DNA from: an uncultured Collinsella sp.
GTDB taxonomy: Bacteria > Actinomycetota > Coriobacteriia > Coriobacteriales > Coriobacteriaceae
Direction of reading: 5' to 3'
Assembly: GCA_900543845.1 (NCBI GenBank)
Contig: UQTD01000023.1
Location: 1-25,957 of the forward strand
DNA length: 25,957 nt
The translations under genes and the position numbers were made by a program. Below the pieces are notes generated by a model. It was not told the DNA's origin and made no database searches. It saw only the letters and a program-made list of their open reading frames with translations. The stretch's first letter is position 1; the number at the start of each line of letters is the position of its first letter. Shown piece after piece: positions 8,922 through 16,362 of this stretch.

Positions 8922-8951
8922 TAAGCCATCAACCAGCAGAAAGGAGCCGCT

Positions 8952-9779
8952 ATGGCCTTTGCAGAAAAGCTCATCGCTGTCCGCCGCGCCCATCACCTTA
9001 CCCAAGAGCAGCTCGCCGCCAAGCTCTTCGTCACACGCCAGGCCATCAGCCGTTGGGAGCGCGGCGAGGTCACACCGGGCATCGACATGATGAAGCTCAT
9101 TGCCGCCGTAACCGGCGAGCCCCTGTCTCACCTGCTCGAAATGCCCGAGCACTATTGTCAGAGCTGCGGCATGATACTCACGCCCGACGACTGCGGCACC
9201 GATGCCACGGGCGCCACGACCGACCATTACTGCAAGTGGTGCTACGACCACGGCAAGTACACCTACGAGACCACGATGGAGGCAATGATCGAAGATTGTG
9301 CCCCGCGGCTGGCGCAAAACACCGGCATGTCGCTTGACGAAGCCGTCTCGCTCATGGGCGCCGTCCTGCCGCAACTGGAGCGCTGGCGCACCGTGCAGGA
9401 AAACGAGAAGCGCTACGGTGCCGAGGCGCGGGCGCGCTATGGCAATGAGGCTATCGATGCAGCAAACGAAACGTTACTGGATATGGATCCTCAGACATGG
9501 AACGACATGAAGGAACTTGAACGCGCTATTCTGGGTCAACTCTCGATTGCCATGGGCGACGGCGATGCGGATGGAAGCGAGGCTCGCAAGCTTGTCGCGA
9601 TGCATCGTCGTTGGATTGGTCTCAACTGGGGACGCGAACCCCAGAACGAAGCGTACCTGGGCCTCGCCCACGGCTATCTTGCCGACCAGCGCTTTGTTGA
9701 CTACTACGACAAGCCCTGCGGCACCGGAGCCACGGCGTTTCTGGTCCAGGCCATCGAGTTGTCACTGGCCCGCGCATAG
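8952..9779 (+). CDS. XRE-type HTH regulator with zinc ribbon and C-terminal TipAS-like ligand-binding domain
   Basis: A 275-residue protein of three modules. Residues 5-60 form a helix-turn-helix of the XRE/Cro type (LTQEQLAAKLFVTRQAISRW). Residues 67-105 hold a putative zinc ribbon with Cys69/Cys72 and Cys94/Cys97 (YCQSCGM ... YCKWCYDHGKY). From about 150 to the end is a TipAS-like helical domain (ARARYGNEA, HRRWIGLNW, YLADQRFVDYYD, GATAFLVQAI). In TipA this domain binds thiopeptide antibiotics, but there the DNA-binding part is MerR-type. Probably a cytoplasmic ligand-responsive transcription factor. AAGGAG at 8941-8946 fixes the ATG. A glutaredoxin gene follows by 51 bp and may be co-transcribed. 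Confidence 0.85.
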   Translation: MAFAEKLIAVRRAHHLTQEQLAAKLFVTRQAISRWERGEVTPGIDMMKLIAAVTGEPLSHLLEMPEHYCQSCGMILTPDDCGTDATGATTDHYCKWCYDHGKYTYETTMEAMIEDCAPRLAQNTGMSLDEAVSLMGAVLPQLERWRTVQENEKRYGAEARARYGNEAIDAANETLLDMDPQTWNDMKELERAILGQLSIAMGDGDADGSEARKLVAMHRRWIGLNWGREPQNEAYLGLAHGYLADQRFVDYYDKPCGTGATAFLVQAIELSLARA

Positions 9780-9830
9780 ACCGCGGCGGCTTTGGGTATT
9801 TCAATCAAAACCGCAACCGATTGGAGACCT

Positions 9831-10076
9831 ATGGCTACTAATCATGAGCTCGCACTGTACGTTATGACCGGCTGCCCGTATTGCATAAAGGTCAAGCGTT
9901 TCCTTGCCGATAACGGCGTGACCATTCCCGAGCGCAATATCTCGACCGACCCCGATGCCGAGCAGACGCTCATCGCCGTCGGTGGAAAACGCCAGGTTCC
10001 CTGCCTGTTCATCGACGGTAAACCACTCTACGAATCGAGTGACATCATCGAATGGGTACAGGAGAACCTGCTCTAG
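9831..10076 (+). CDS. glutaredoxin-like thiol-disulfide oxidoreductase
   Basis: An 81-residue thioredoxin-fold protein with active-site Cys15-Pro-Tyr-Cys18 (MTGCPYCIKVKRFL), the cis-Pro segment RQVPCLFIDGKPLYES, and a C-terminal helix (DIIEWVQENL). It is full length for a dithiol glutaredoxin and should act in the cytoplasm, reducing disulfides. GGAG at 9823-9826 supports ATG 9831; an upstream in-frame start at 9792 lacks a ribosome site. It lies 51 bp after the XRE-TipAS gene and ends 13 bp before a strong hairpin. The thiol donor is unknown, since many actinobacteria lack glutathione. Confidence 0.92.
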   Translation: MATNHELALYVMTGCPYCIKVKRFLADNGVTIPERNISTDPDAEQTLIAVGGKRQVPCLFIDGKPLYESSDIIEWVQENLL

Positions 10077-10089
10077 TGCAACACAGCCA

Positions 10090-10133
10090 TTGGGGACGTT
10101 CTTAAATGACTAGTCGTTAAAGAACGTCCCCAA
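10090..10133. terminator. bidirectional hairpin with nested palindrome
   Basis: Arms TTGGGGACGTTCTT (10090-10103) and its exact complement (10120-10133) form a 14-bp stem. The loop itself contains the 8-bp palindrome GACTAGTC, so a second stem can stack. It lies between the convergent glutaredoxin (+) and dihydrouridine synthase (-) genes and probably ends both transcripts. The A/T runs next to the loop differ from a classic U tail. Confidence 0.75.
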
Positions 10134-10140
10134 CGACCAA

Positions 10141-11094
10141 CTAGCCGTGGAAGCGGGCTATGGGTGCAAGTGGCTGCTCGCGAAAGACGCGATCGACGGC
10201 GGCGCGGTATTCGTCGACCTTTTTAGTCTTGCGTACGAGTTTATGAACGGTAGCGGGGTCGGCGAAAGCGCATTTGGCGTAGAACCACCACTCCTTCATG
10301 CGAAAAACCGCGTTACCGCCAATCTCTTCTGCATATGCCGCAAACAGCGTGTCGTGGAAACGCTGCAGCTCGGCTGCTGTGGCAACAGGACCGCCGTTGA
10401 CCATGCGTGCCAGCGCAGGGTTCGCGAGCAACCCGCGTCCCAGCATCACGTGGCGCGTAGCAGGATAGGCCTCCACCAGCGCGTCCATATCCTCAAGATC
10501 AAAAATGTCGCCGTTGTATGCCACCGGAAACGGTGCCCGCTCCAACGTCTCGCCATAAAACTCTTTGCGCGGCGAGCCCGTATAGCGGTCCTTTTGTACG
10601 CGCGGATGCACGATTAGCTCTGCCAGCGGCATGCGACAGTACAGGTCAAGCACGCGCTCGTATTCGTCGTCACTCTCCAGCCCCAGCCTGGTCTTGACCG
10701 ATACCGGCAACGGCGAGCGTTCGCACACGTCGCTCAAGAACACCTCAAGTTCGTCGAGATTACGCAAGAAACCCGAGCCCTTGCCCTTGGCAACAACCGT
10801 ACCCGAGGGGCAACCCAGGTTGAGGTTGACCTCGCGATAGCCCATGTCGGCGAGCACCTGTGCCGCCCACACAAACTCGTCCGCGTTCTTAGACATCAGC
10901 TGAGGCACTACGTTGAGCCCCTGGTTATTGGCAGGATCGATCTCCTTAAACGCCTTGCCGCCAAAGCGGTTTCCCACCCGCGGCGGCGGCAAAAACGGCG
11001 TGTAATAACAATCGAGCGCACCGAAGCACTCCGCATGCACGCGACGGAACACATGCCCGGTAATCCCCTCCATAGGGGCAAGCGAAAGAATCAT
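10141..11094 (-). CDS. tRNA-dihydrouridine synthase (Dus family)
   Basis: A 317-residue FMN-dependent TIM-barrel enzyme that reduces uridines in tRNA D-loops. The family N-terminus LAPMEGITGHVFRR, the QLMSKNADEF segment, the signature LNLGCPSGTVVAKGKGSGFL with catalytic Cys95, VKTRLGL, ELIVHPR, YNGDI and MLGRGLLANP (FMN phosphate loop) are all present, followed by the helical C-terminal domain (RMKEWWFYAKC). Length is normal for the family. ATG 11094 has only a weak GAAGAG ribosome site. Which of the DusA/B/C-type positions it modifies is unclear. It stands alone between the convergent terminator and the repeat-rich region. Confidence 0.92.
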   Translation of the reverse strand: MILSLAPMEGITGHVFRRVHAECFGALDCYYTPFLPPPRVGNRFGGKAFKEIDPANNQGLNVVPQLMSKNADEFVWAAQVLADMGYREVNLNLGCPSGTVVAKGKGSGFLRNLDELEVFLSDVCERSPLPVSVKTRLGLESDDEYERVLDLYCRMPLAELIVHPRVQKDRYTGSPRKEFYGETLERAPFPVAYNGDIFDLEDMDALVEAYPATRHVMLGRGLLANPALARMVNGGPVATAAELQRFHDTLFAAYAEEIGGNAVFRMKEWWFYAKCAFADPATVHKLVRKTKKVDEYRAAVDRVFREQPLAPIARFHG

Positions 11095-11117
11095 CTACTC
11101 TTCTCTCATATCAACGG

Positions 11118-11148
11118 ATGTGACAAAGGAACCGCCCCCTTGTTACAT
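11118..11148. repeat. short hairpin repeat (TGTGACAAAGG family), copy 1
   Basis: ATGTGACAAAGG (11118-11129) pairs with CCCTTGTTACAT (11137-11148), with one G-T pair and one mismatch. It lies upstream of the dihydrouridine synthase start, not after any gene, so it is not an obvious terminator. Similar hairpins occur at 12965-12997 and 19523-19555. The stretch 11149-11233 between this copy and the larger element shows no gene. Confidence 0.6.
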
Positions 11149-11233
11149 GCATTATGCCTTGTGCTCCAGATGATTCACAAGGCAGAGGCAGCAGCTTGAC
11201 GATAATCACCCTTCCATCCGGCGCCTCATGCAA

Positions 11234-11415
11234 CGAAGGTGAATGGTTTTCCGCGAAGTGAACGAGTGAAATCGGACCCTCGATGTATCGACACTTTTGG
11301 AAGGCCAATTCCTGCAGTTTTATCACTCAAATCCTGCGGTTTTAGCGTCGAAAAACGTGGGTGCTTCAGGGGTCCAAATTAGGTCGTTCACTTCTCGGGA
11401 AACCATTCACCTTCG
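11234..11415 (+). repeat. ~180-bp palindromic element, copy A (forward)
   Basis: Terminal inverted repeats 11234-11265 and 11384-11415 match at 30 of 32 positions. The inner part (TTTTCCGCGAAGTGAACGA type) is shared with copy B; the outer 13 bp (CGAAGGTGAATGG and complement) are unique to this copy. Inside are a small hairpin (TCGAT-GT-ATCGA, 11280-11291), GGACCC paired with GGGTCC further in, and two tandem CCTGC(A/G)GTTTT units about 22 bp apart. Copy B at 12768-12947 is the same element in reverse orientation. No credible coding sequence: there is no ribosome site in either frame. It may be a structured RNA, a cruciform DNA site or a MITE-like element. Confidence 0.8.
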
Positions 11416-11484
11416 ATTTGCTGTTTGCGGGCATCGGCAGCGGCTTCATGCTCCAAAAGACGACGTTCGCGATCAAACGATCAC

Positions 11485-11543
11485 CAACAGCGCGCTGTTG
11501 ACCGCTATGTATGAACAACAGACGTCCTCCACTCATCTATACT
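11485..11543 (+). promoter_or_regulatory. candidate promoter with perfect 16-bp palindrome upstream of the membrane-protein gene
   Basis: A perfect palindrome CAACAGCGCGCTGTTG lies at 11485-11500. TATACT at 11538-11543 fits a -10 box, with predicted start near 11550 and a leader of about 43 nt; the palindrome centre would be near -57, a place for an activator. The -35 position (ACAACA) is poor, which fits activator dependence. Otherwise 11416-11592 shows no gene. Confidence 0.35.
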
Positions 11544-11592
11544 CAAGAGCGTGTGCACATCGCCCCCAAAAAACGATAAGAGTCGAGGCCCC

Positions 11593-12723
11593 ATGCAGCT
11601 TACCGAGCAAGAAAAGAAACGCATCCAGCGGTACTGCACATACCCCAAAATCGCAGCGACCGCACTCGTCATGTCGTTCGTAGCATGCCTGTTGATGTTG
11701 CCACTCCAAATGATCAACGATATCGCGTTTCACCAAAAGGAATTCCAACCAGCGGGAATATATGCCGCCATCGCACTCACCGTAATCGAACTCGCCATCT
11801 TTTGCTATTGCGCTCTTGCGCCGCGCTTTGGAATGCAGGGCAAACAGTGGAAGGAACTGCAGAGCAGGCTTGCGGTAGCCCAGACCAACAAGGACCGTTC
11901 CGCGGAGGTCGCCGGCGTGCTTGCCACGCAAGCTGCCGGCCGCCTGCTCAAGAACAGCGATAACGATCTCGCGCGCAACCTGGGCGGTGCCGCCGAGGTT
12001 GCCAGCGCCGTAGGGGCAGTCGCCACGGCGGCAGACGTGCTGGCCGAGACCTCGAGCAATGCCGAGGCCATGGCAAACGCATACGGCGTGACGATTCCAA
12101 GCGTCAAGAAGCAGGTCATAGCTCTCGCAGTGGTGCCCGCCATTGTGTTGATTGGCGTCTACATCCCGCAGTTTGTCCAGGGAAATAACGAGCTTCAGGC
12201 AAGAAAGGCTGCAGCCGCCGAGCAGCTCGCCATCGCGCAAGATGCCTTGGAGCCCGTGTGCGAACGCGTCGCGGCAGACGACCCATACGAGTCGTATCAC
12301 GACTACGGCTACCGCATTATCGGCTATCTGCGCGATAATGACCTCGGCGCTCAAGCAGCCTATGTCTACCTTTCTTTTGATGCAGACGGCATGCTCACGG
12401 ACGTCGATTACACCAGTCAGATTGACCCCGAGGCAAGCCTTGCAGACAATCTCGCTCGCGCCGAGCAGGACATCGCGACACTCTGCGCCCCGCTCAACGG
12501 GCTGGACATTTCCGTTGCCACACCGGGCATCCTCACGCCATGCAGCCTGTCGGATGAATTTAAACAGGCATTTTTAGCCGGATCCCTATATGAAGAAATC
12601 AGCATCAAGACGGAGGACGAATCTATCAAGTCGTACTACACCTTTGACACCGAAGCCGCAGAAGAATTCGACGAATACACCCATCCGGAAATTAGGCTCA
12701 TGCTCTCTGCAAAGAAGAGCTAG
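11593..12723 (+). CDS. membrane protein of unknown function
   Basis: A 376-residue protein I do not recognise. Two membrane helices lie near the N-terminus (about 22-44 and 56-75), then an Ala-rich cytoplasmic helical stretch (GVLATQAAGRLL ... EVASAVGAVATAADVLAE), a third helix (about 176-195), a likely coiled segment (ELQARKAAAAEQLAIAQDALE) and an acidic soluble C-terminal domain of about 160 residues. ATG 11593 has GAGG four to five bases upstream; a start 14 codons earlier is unsupported. Codon use matches the neighbours. The gene sits alone between inverted copies of a 180-bp palindromic element, each about 50-180 bp away. It has no transposase or enzyme motif. Function not inferred. Confidence 0.8.
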   Translation: MQLTEQEKKRIQRYCTYPKIAATALVMSFVACLLMLPLQMINDIAFHQKEFQPAGIYAAIALTVIELAIFCYCALAPRFGMQGKQWKELQSRLAVAQTNKDRSAEVAGVLATQAAGRLLKNSDNDLARNLGGAAEVASAVGAVATAADVLAETSSNAEAMANAYGVTIPSVKKQVIALAVVPAIVLIGVYIPQFVQGNNELQARKAAAAEQLAIAQDALEPVCERVAADDPYESYHDYGYRIIGYLRDNDLGAQAAYVYLSFDADGMLTDVDYTSQIDPEASLADNLARAEQDIATLCAPLNGLDISVATPGILTPCSLSDEFKQAFLAGSLYEEISIKTEDESIKSYYTFDTEAAEEFDEYTHPEIRLMLSAKKS

Positions 12724-12767
12724 GAGGCTGCACTCTGGTTGCCGCTCGCAAACGCCGCCAATATAGC

Positions 12768-12947
12768 GAGGTCTAATACTTTTCCAAGAAGTGAACGACC
12801 GTTTTTGGACCCCCGAAGCATCGACATTTTCTGACGCCAAAACCGCAGGATTTAACAATCAAAACCGCAGGAAACCGCCTTCAATAAGCGTTAGCGCTTC
12901 GGAGGTTCATTTTGACTCGTTCACTTCTCGGAAAAGTATTAGACCCC
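12768..12947 (-). repeat. ~180-bp palindromic element, copy B (inverted relative to copy A)
   Basis: Terminal inverted repeats 12768-12798 and 12917-12947 match at 29 of 31 positions. Read on the minus strand it aligns with copy A throughout: TTTTCCGAGAAGTGAACGA end, two CCTGCGGTTTT units, GATGCTTCGGGGGTCC, and the other GAAGTGAACGA end. The outer stem (GTATTAGACC type) differs completely from copy A but stays complementary. The internal small hairpin is also replaced by a different paired sequence (AAGCG-TTAG-CGCTT, 12886-12899). It lies between the unknown membrane-protein gene and the terminator of the ABC exporter gene; nothing else is seen in 12724-12964. Confidence 0.8.
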
Positions 12948-12964
12948 GATTTCGCAAGAATCTC

Positions 12965-12997
12965 AATGTGACAAAGGAACAACCCTTTTGTCGCATT
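12965..12997 (-). terminator. hairpin (TGTGACAAAGG family, copy 2), likely terminator of the ABC exporter gene
   Basis: AATGTGACAAAGG (12965-12977) pairs with the segment ending GTCGCATT (to 12997), with two G-T pairs. It abuts and slightly overlaps the TAA stop of the MacB-like gene on the minus strand, in the position of a terminator. On the minus strand no U run follows. Confidence 0.6.
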
Positions 12998-15900
12998 ATT
13001 CGGAGCGCAGGGCTTCCACGGGATCCTTTTTGGATGCACTACGGGCCGGCAGCAGGCCAGCGACGACCGTCAGCAGCACCGAAATTGCAATGAGCACCAG
13101 CGCATCCTGCACGGGCAGGCTCATCAGGTTGGGGACCTGTTTGGCCGCAAGCGCCCAGGCATTGACCGGAAAGCTCACGGCCACCACGACGACAATAGCA
13201 AAGACGCCGGCAATGAGGCCCTCGATAAAGGTCTCGGCATTGAATACGTTGGCCACGTTGCGCTTCGACGCGCCGATCGCGCGCAGGATGCCAATCTCCT
13301 TTTTACGCTCCAGCACACTGATATACGTGATGATGCCGATCATGATGGAGCTCACCACCAAGCTGATGCTCACGAATGCGATGAGTACCAAGCTGATGGT
13401 GTTCACGATGTCGGTCACCGAGCCCATGATGATACCCATGTAGTCGGTGTACGAGATTGCCTGTTCATCGTGGCCGGCGGCTTTGACCTGCTTGTTGTAC
13501 GCATCGATGTAATCGAGCACACGCTCCTTGGCCTCAAAGTCGCACGGGAAAATCTTGACCGAGATGGGGTCTGCCTCATCCGCATAGCCCAACGTGGTCA
13601 GATTGTTGTCGTAGGTGAGCTTCGATGCCTTGGCATAGCTCATCATGAGCGAACTCAGGTCCTCGGCGTCCATGTTGAAGTGAATGGCATTGGCAAAGGC
13701 GCTCGCATCGACACGCATGGCGCCCGCCAAGTTGGCAATACTCGACGACATCTGCGTAGCCATCTGTCCCATGAGCCCCGCCGCGCCTGCTTTAAGCTGG
13801 GACGATACCGTCGACGCTATCTGCTCGCTGATTGCCTTCATCACCTGGTCCATAGCCTGCTGCAGATACGGAGCCAGCTGCTTTTGCACATAGTCGGTCA
13901 TCGCCTGTTGCAGGCGCTCGGCCAGGGCATCGCCGCCGAGGGCCTTGAGCTGACCCAGGCATTGCTGGGCTGCGGCATCATTCTCAAAATATGCCGAGAA
14001 TGCGGCAGCGAGCTTTGACGCGTCCTTAAGATCTTCGGGTGTCAGCGCCTTAAACTGATCAGACTGCAAAAAGCCCTCAAACAGCTGGTTGGCTAGCGTT
14101 CCCACCTGCTGCATTTGCTCGGGCGTGAGTTCCAGACCGTCAAAGATACCCGAGAAATCTGGGGCTGGCGCTTTGGCCATGATGTCGCTGATGTCGATGT
14201 CCTTCCCAACGCCCGAAAGGTCAATGTCCAGCCCGGACAAGTCAAGACCAGACAGGTCCATACCGCCGGCCGCACCCGAGAGCGCAGACGCATCGAACGA
14301 GAACGCGCTCTTGAGCGCCGCCTCGTCCACGCTGAACATACTGCCCAGATCCACGCCTTGCTTGGCCTCGCCCTGCAGTTCATCGAAAGACTTGCCGGTA
14401 AACACGTCTGTCTCGGGGTGGGCAAGCTGCTCTTGCACAATCTGCGAATCGGCGGCGCGCTCCATAAGCTGACGAGTCAGCGCATGCGTATAGGCAATAC
14501 CCGGGGACAACGCACTCGCGTTGGCGGTCTCGTTGGGTCGCACCACGCCCACAATGTGCACGTCGATACCGTCGGCAACCTTGGCGGCCATAAAGTCGGC
14601 GTCGCCAGACATGTCAGTCCACATGCCGGTCTCTTCGTTTTTGCGATACGCATCGGCCGGCGACAGCACCTTAAACGTGGTAGACAGCGCATCGTCGTAG
14701 GTAAAGTCGGTACCGGTCTCAGGCGCTTCGACCCCACCGTCGGCCGTCATAGCACTGTTAACCAGGTCGTTGAGCTCATCGATATCCAGCGCGCCGATGC
14801 TGTAGAGCGTGTAATCGCCCACCGTACCGCGGCTCGAAAGCACCATCACGGCTTCGTTGGCAGACGTGGGCCAATGACCGGCGACGACATCGTACTGGCT
14901 GTCGAGCAAGCTCTGGTCGTCAATCATCTCGTTAAAGACCGAGGTTCCCATGGATTCCATACTCACCGTTGCCGCCGAGCTCGCACCACCGCTCATGGCC
15001 TCGGTCATGGCGTTGGGAACAAGCTGGACGGGCTTCTCGTCGCCCTTGCCGGCACGATAGACAACCGGCGATACACCGTAGCCATACTGAATGGCGTTGA
15101 CTTCTTTATCGATGCCGTCGCCACCGGCATCGAGCCATGCCTTAAAGCTCGTCATGTCGTTGGACTTAACACTTGCAAACATATCCTTTACGGCCGTGAC
15201 CACGGGAATCTTATCGGTTCCCTGAGCCTTGCCGTCGGTACCGTCGTCGGACGAATCCTCGCCGTTGGACGCCTCGTCATCTGTGGCCCCCTGTCCGCCC
15301 ATCATGGACGACAGGTCGTAATCCTGCTTGGAAATGGTGAGCGGGTAGCTCGAGAGCGTATCCTCCTCGACCTTTTTGATGTAGCCGTTTACGCCGTTGG
15401 ACAGCGCAAGAATCGCCGCGATGCCGATAATGCCAATCGACCCCGCAAAGGCCGTCATGGCCGTACGGCCCTTCTTGGTCATAAGGTTGCGGGCAGAAAG
15501 CCCCAGCGCCGTCACAAAGCTCATCGAGGTTTTGCGCGTAGGCTTTGCCTCGCGGCGCGTGGCGTCAGCGACATCGAAAGGATCGGAATCGTCGGTGATC
15601 TTGCCGTCCGCCAGGTTGACGATGCGCGTGGCGTACTGGTACGCCAGCTCGGGATTGTGGGTGACCATGATAACCAGGCGGTCGCGCGCCACGTCTTTGA
15701 GCAAGTCCATGACCTGCACGGACGTTGTGGAATCCAAGGCGCCGGTCGGCTCGTCTGCCAGCACGATCTCGGGATCGTTAATCAGGGCGCGGGCGATGGC
15801 CACGCGCTGCATCTGCCCGCCCGAAAGCTGGCTCGGGCGCTTGTTAACGTGCTCGCCCAGGCCGACTTTCTCCAACGCCTCGCGCGCACGTTGGCGGCGC

Positions 15901-16250
15901 TCGGCATGCCCCACGCCCGTGAGCGTGAGCGCCAGCTCCACGTTTTCCAAAATGGTCTGATGTGGGATAAGGTTATAGCTCTGGAACACAAAGCCAATGC
16001 GGTTATTGCGGTAGGCATCCCAATCGCGATCGTGAAAGTCTTTGGTCGAAATACCGTCGATCAGCAGGTCGCCAGAATCAAAGTGATCGAGTCCACCGAT
16101 AACGTTGAGCATCGTAGTTTTACCCGAGCCCGAGGGACCCAGAATGGCCACGAACTCGTTATCGCGAAAAGACAGGCTTACGCTGTCGAGCGCCACCTGC
16201 GTAAACGACTGCGTAACGTATCTTTTGCAAATACCTTTGAGCTCCAACAT
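12996..16250 (-). CDS. MacB/FtsX-type ABC transporter, ATPase fused to permease
   Basis: A 1084-residue one-chain ABC transporter half. Residues 1-225 are a LolD/MacB-type ATPase: Walker A GPSGSGKT (38-45), Q-loop FQSYNLIP, signature LSGGQMQRVAIARAL, Walker B VLADEPTGALD, H-loop THNPE. A membrane helix follows (about 260-285), then an extracytoplasmic region of some 600 residues, and three C-terminal helices with the FtsX-type ERKKEIGILRAIGASKRNV motif. The extracytoplasmic part carries Asp/Leu/Ser/Gly repeats (DLSGLDLSGLDIDLSG) and Gln-rich helices, and is much larger than usual for MacB. Such proteins drive mechanotransmission or peptide, lipid and drug export. ATG 16250 has GAGAGG nine bases upstream; an in-frame TTG at 16259 abuts it. 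Substrate unknown. Confidence 0.92.
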   Translation of the reverse strand: MLELKGICKRYVTQSFTQVALDSVSLSFRDNEFVAILGPSGSGKTTMLNVIGGLDHFDSGDLLIDGISTKDFHDRDWDAYRNNRIGFVFQSYNLIPHQTILENVELALTLTGVGHAERRQRAREALEKVGLGEHVNKRPSQLSGGQMQRVAIARALINDPEIVLADEPTGALDSTTSVQVMDLLKDVARDRLVIMVTHNPELAYQYATRIVNLADGKITDDSDPFDVADATRREAKPTRKTSMSFVTALGLSARNLMTKKGRTAMTAFAGSIGIIGIAAILALSNGVNGYIKKVEEDTLSSYPLTISKQDYDLSSMMGGQGATDDEASNGEDSSDDGTDGKAQGTDKIPVVTAVKDMFASVKSNDMTSFKAWLDAGGDGIDKEVNAIQYGYGVSPVVYRAGKGDEKPVQLVPNAMTEAMSGGASSAATVSMESMGTSVFNEMIDDQSLLDSQYDVVAGHWPTSANEAVMVLSSRGTVGDYTLYSIGALDIDELNDLVNSAMTADGGVEAPETGTDFTYDDALSTTFKVLSPADAYRKNEETGMWTDMSGDADFMAAKVADGIDVHIVGVVRPNETANASALSPGIAYTHALTRQLMERAADSQIVQEQLAHPETDVFTGKSFDELQGEAKQGVDLGSMFSVDEAALKSAFSFDASALSGAAGGMDLSGLDLSGLDIDLSGVGKDIDISDIMAKAPAPDFSGIFDGLELTPEQMQQVGTLANQLFEGFLQSDQFKALTPEDLKDASKLAAAFSAYFENDAAAQQCLGQLKALGGDALAERLQQAMTDYVQKQLAPYLQQAMDQVMKAISEQIASTVSSQLKAGAAGLMGQMATQMSSSIANLAGAMRVDASAFANAIHFNMDAEDLSSLMMSYAKASKLTYDNNLTTLGYADEADPISVKIFPCDFEAKERVLDYIDAYNKQVKAAGHDEQAISYTDYMGIIMGSVTDIVNTISLVLIAFVSISLVVSSIMIGIITYISVLERKKEIGILRAIGASKRNVANVFNAETFIEGLIAGVFAIVVVVAVSFPVNAWALAAKQVPNLMSLPVQDALVLIAISVLLTVVAGLLPARSASKKDPVEALRSE

Positions 16251-16362
16251 GGACGGCAACCTCTCCCACGCGAGCGCACTTGCCCGCTCTCCCCCGCCGT
16301 TCGTATTCGACGCGTTTGTCCTACTCTATCTTGTCATTGTCATACACGCCGCTCAAAAGGCC

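Noticed and set aside
8820..9374. N-terminal extension of the TrmO frame
   Set aside because: The frame stays open only because it is antisense to the XRE-TipAS gene; homology starts at PIAHIHTD.
11111..11326. 71-codon minus-strand frame upstream of the dihydrouridine synthase gene
   Set aside because: It overlaps the palindromic element, has no ribosome site and no coding-like codon bias.
11297..11420. Peptide NPAVLAS-NV-ASGVQ-RSFTS shared by frames in both palindromic elements
   Set aside because: Conserved only because the DNA is repeated; the frames lack ribosome sites and continue into unrelated sequence.
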